64,000 bases of DNA from Hydrogenophaga intermedia (lineage in GTDB: Bacteria > Pseudomonadota > Gammaproteobacteria > Burkholderiales > Burkholderiaceae_C): the NCBI RefSeq assembly GCF_023715105.1, contig NZ_JAMBNO010000006.1, positions 62,001 through 126,000 of the forward strand, written 5' to 3'. A program made the translations under genes and the position numbers. The notes beneath the pieces are model-generated. The model was not told the origin of the DNA, ran no database searches, and saw only the letters and a program-made list of their open reading frames with translations. Below are positions 62,204-64,000 of the stretch, one piece after another (the stretch's first letter is position 1; each line of letters begins with the position of its first letter).

Positions 62204-62753
62204 AGGCTCTCCTGGGGAACCTGGCAGCAGATCGGGTGCCTGTGAGTGGCCACAGACAAGCCTCATCCTCAACCCTGTTTCTATAAGCGGGGTGGAGATG
62301 TACCAATCCTTGCGATGTGGTGTGCGCCAGAGAGGCACCAGACGTGGATCGGAGGTGGGCCGATGGATCGGCAATCGATGGGGTGTCCAGGCACCTTCGG
62401 CGATATGGTGATGACCGACAGCTGTCGGCGGGAGACACAACTTTCGATCGGTCTCACGCATGCAAGGATGGCCGACGAGCCTGACTCAGGCAAGCGACCT
62501 GGCCCAGCACATGCTGTGGGGCATGGATCGCCACCGCAAACTGTTTTGCAGGTTCAGGGGCGAGGAGGGCGCGCGAGATTTGACTGCACGGGGACACTGC
62601 GGGGACGGCGCCCCTGTCCATCGCTGTCCACTGGCGTCCGACGCCGTCTGCGCGGGGACAATTCGGGGACACTCAGCGTCGAAAATCGGCTATTTTCAGC
62701 GTCTGCCGATTTTTCCGGCTTTCGCGTAAGCTGTTGAATTTAAAGGGGATTTA
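62204..62753. other. Island end segment next to tRNA-Arg
   Basis: The 550 bases between the AlpA-like gene and tRNA-Arg have no supportable gene. They contain the CGGGGAC repeats (62589-62672) and then an AT-rich stretch before the tRNA 3' end. This is where an attachment site would lie. Confidence 0.5.
62589..62672. repeat. Four short CGGGGAC direct repeats
   Basis: CGGGGAC occurs at 62589, 62600, 62653 and 62664, the last pair 11 bases apart, the first pair also 11 bases apart, within 84 bases. Spacing is regular and close to one helical turn, so they may be binding sites for a recombination or regulatory protein near the attachment site. Confidence 0.55.
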
Positions 62754-62830
62754 TGGCCTGCCCGGAGGGACTCGAACCCCCGACCTGCTGCTTAGAAGGC
62801 AGCTGCTCTATCCAGTTGAGCTACGGGCAG
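62754..62830 (-). tRNA. tRNA-Arg (anticodon UCU)
   Basis: A complete cloverleaf of 77 nt including an encoded CCA. The acceptor stem CTGCCCG pairs with CGGGCAG. The anticodon loop CTTCTAA lies in a GCTGC/GCAGC stem, giving UCU, which reads AGA. The T-arm is GGGGGTTCGAGTCCCTC. Its 3' end faces the accessory island. Confidence 0.95.
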
Positions 62831-62851
62831 TGCGCAAGGCGGCTCGGATGG

Positions 62852-62876
62852 AAAAAAGGCCCACGGGGTGGGCCTT
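62852..62876 (-). terminator. Terminator between tRNA-Pro and tRNA-Arg
   Basis: On the minus strand a 9-bp stem (AAGGCCCAC/GTGGGCCTT, loop of 3) is followed by a run of T (A at 62852-62857 on +). It ends the tRNA-Pro transcript before tRNA-Arg; the + strand also has TTTGTT after the stem. Confidence 0.75.
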
Positions 62877-62891
62877 TGTTCTTCGAAGAAA

Positions 62892-62968
62892 TGGTCGGAG
62901 CGGCGGGATTCGAACTCGCGACCCTCTGCTCCCAAAGCAGATGCGCTACCAGGCTGCGCTACGCTCCG
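62892..62968 (-). tRNA. tRNA-Pro (anticodon UGG)
   Basis: A 77-nt cloverleaf with encoded CCA. The acceptor stem is CGGAGCG with CGCTCCG. The anticodon stem TCTGC/GCAGA holds the loop TTTGGGA, giving UGG. The T-arm has GCGAGTTCGAATCCCGC. Confidence 0.95.
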
Positions 62969-63034
62969 ACACGAGTCGCGGATTCTACCCTGAGGCGTTG
63001 ACCCACCCGCTCGTTCGAATGGCCTCGGTCACGC

Positions 63035-63739
63035 TCAGCGTTTCTGGTACTGCGTGTTGCCGAACAGCACATCGCGCGCCTTGTCGTCGGTGAGCGGCTT
63101 GCGCGCATCGGCCAGCACCGCCACGCCGCGCTGCACCGCCGGGCGCGCAGCGATGCGGTCGAACCAGTCTTTCAGGCGTGGGTAGTCGGCCCAGTCGATG
63201 CCCTGGTTCTGCCAACTGCGCAGCCAGGGGAAGATGGCGATGTCGGCGATGGAGTAGTCCTCGCCCGCGATGTGGGCGTGGTGAGCGAGCTGCTTGTCCA
63301 TCACGCCATAGAGGCGCTTTGCTTCGTTGGTGTAGCGATTGATCGCGTAGTCGATCTTCTCGGGTGCGTAGATGCGGAAATGGTGTGCCTGGCCAAGCAT
63401 CGGCCCCACGCCCCCCATCTGGAACATCAGCCACTCCAGCACCTTGAACTTCTCACGATCAGTGCGCGGCAAGAAGCGGCCGAACTTGCTGGCGAGGTAC
63501 ACCAGGATGGCGCCGGACTCGAACAGCGTGATCGGCTTGCCGTCGGGGCCGTGCGGGTCGACGATCGCGGGAATCTTGTTGTTCGGGCTGATGGCGAGGA
63601 AGCCGGGCTTGAACTGGTCGCCCGCGCCGATGTTGACCGCGTGCACCCGCCAGTCGTGCCCGAGGCGCTGACCGCATTCCTCCAGCATGATGTGGACCTT
63701 GTGGCCGTTGGGCGTGGGCCAGGAGTGGACGTCGATCAT
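63035..63739 (-). CDS. Glutathione S-transferase, YfcG/YghU-like (Nu class)
   Basis: A 234-aa GST starting MIDVHSWPTPNGHKVHIMLE, the N-terminus of the Nu-class disulfide-bond oxidoreductase family. NNKIPAIVD holds the cis-Pro and LFESGAILVYLA binds the glutathione glutamate. Such proteins reduce disulfides with glutathione. ATG 63739 is preferred; the upstream extension to 63871 has no GST sequence. Confidence 0.9.
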   Translation of the reverse strand: MIDVHSWPTPNGHKVHIMLEECGQRLGHDWRVHAVNIGAGDQFKPGFLAISPNNKIPAIVDPHGPDGKPITLFESGAILVYLASKFGRFLPRTDREKFKVLEWLMFQMGGVGPMLGQAHHFRIYAPEKIDYAINRYTNEAKRLYGVMDKQLAHHAHIAGEDYSIADIAIFPWLRSWQNQGIDWADYPRLKDWFDRIAARPAVQRGVAVLADARKPLTDDKARDVLFGNTQYQKR

Positions 63740-63814
63740 CGAACGGGCCTTTCTCGCGCTTTCCGTGCGGTGTTGAACAGTGAAAGCGGGCAGCTTACGG
63801 GACAATCCCGACCC

Positions 63815-64000
63815 ATGTTCGATTCGATGTGGAATGCCCTCAGCCCGGCCCGCCGCCTGCGTGCCCGGCATGCGCCGCTGGTGCAGTGGGCCGAAGCGCG
63901 AGGGCTGGAATTCCTGGCCCGGCGCGACGATGCCTGCGCCTTCGTGGGGGAATGGTCTGGTCAGCCGGTGCGTATCGACCTGCAGCCCGCCGGGCGGCCG
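63815..64000 (+). CDS. Hypothetical protein, N-terminal part (partial)
   Basis: An open frame from ATG 63815 (MFDSMWNALSPARRLRARHA) runs off the right edge. The 62 visible residues include VQWAEARGLEFLARRDD. No domain is recognised. It is divergent from the GST gene with 75 bases between. Confidence 0.5.
   Translation, partial: MFDSMWNALSPARRLRARHAPLVQWAEARGLEFLARRDDACAFVGEWSGQPVRIDLQPAGRP

Noticed and set aside
47967..62390. Shared 11-mer near both island ends: CTGGACACCCC at 47967-47977 and GGGGTGTCCAG at 62380-62390
   Set aside because: It looked like terminal inverted repeats, but an 11-base match between two searched stretches can occur by chance, no longer match extends from it and no transposase is present.
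1..64000. CRISPR array or rRNA operon
   Set aside because: No regularly spaced direct repeats with unique spacers and no rRNA-like sequence were seen; the only short repeats are those at 62589-62672.

Overview
The window looks like a chromosomal segment of a high-GC betaproteobacterium, most likely Burkholderiales/Comamonadaceae. The reasons are many LysR regulators, TRAP and Liv-type uptake systems, CaiB/BaiF CoA-transferases, a fused indolepyruvate-ferredoxin-oxidoreductase-type enzyme, and GC-rich codon use throughout. This placement is inferred from gene content, not from a marker gene.

Bases 1-32,500 are a metabolic and transport region in short operons, each with its own regulator. It holds a DMT exporter (cut by the left edge), a CaiB/BaiF CoA-transferase, TSUP and MFS transporters, an SDR, an enoyl-CoA hydratase, an Asp/Glu-type racemase, a tautomerase, two GST/DsbA-like enzymes, a VOC protein, a TRAP transporter (DctQM plus two related DctP proteins in different places), a CmcJ-like oxidoreductase, a PEP-mutase-family lyase, a MocR-type aminotransferase, a PaaI-like thioesterase and a 1191-aa 2-oxoacid:ferredoxin oxidoreductase. 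Six LysR regulators lie among them. Together they suggest uptake and oxidative breakdown of 2-oxo or amino-acid-derived carbon through CoA thioesters; the substrate cannot be read from sequence.

Bases 33,263-37,760 carry a complete phosphite-assimilation unit. A binding-protein-dependent phosphite/phosphonate importer (ptxA, ptxB, ptxC) is translationally coupled to an NAD-dependent phosphite dehydrogenase (ptxD), and a LysR gene (ptxE-like) is divergent. It is followed by a VOC protein, a class D (OXA-type) beta-lactamase and a GlxA/AraC-type regulator.

Bases 40,259-47,731 hold a full branched-chain-amino-acid-type ABC importer (livFGMH, with livK divergent), a DUF1272 zinc-ribbon-like protein, and a GntR/FCD regulator divergent from a PLP aminotransferase, with a perfect AT-rich palindrome between them.

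Bases about 47,985-62,750 look like an integrated accessory island abutting the 3' end of tRNA-Arg(UCU). Its core is a tightly packed operon: HTH/excisionase-like protein, beta-class DNA methyltransferase, type III Res-like helicase-nuclease, McrB-like GTPase, McrC-like nuclease, TOTE-type primase-helicase, then a RelE/HigB-like toxin with its HTH antitoxin. DUF3489 and a small protein are encoded divergently. Toward the tRNA are a short DUF4365 nuclease-like gene, an orphan open frame, an AlpA-like regulator with an AT-hook tail, and a cluster of short direct repeats. No integrase is visible. This hybrid of modification, type III-like restriction, McrBC and a primase-helicase in one coupled operon is the strongest candidate for an under-described system here.

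The right end returns to core genome: tRNA-Arg, tRNA-Pro, a Nu-type GST and the start of an unidentified gene cut by the edge.
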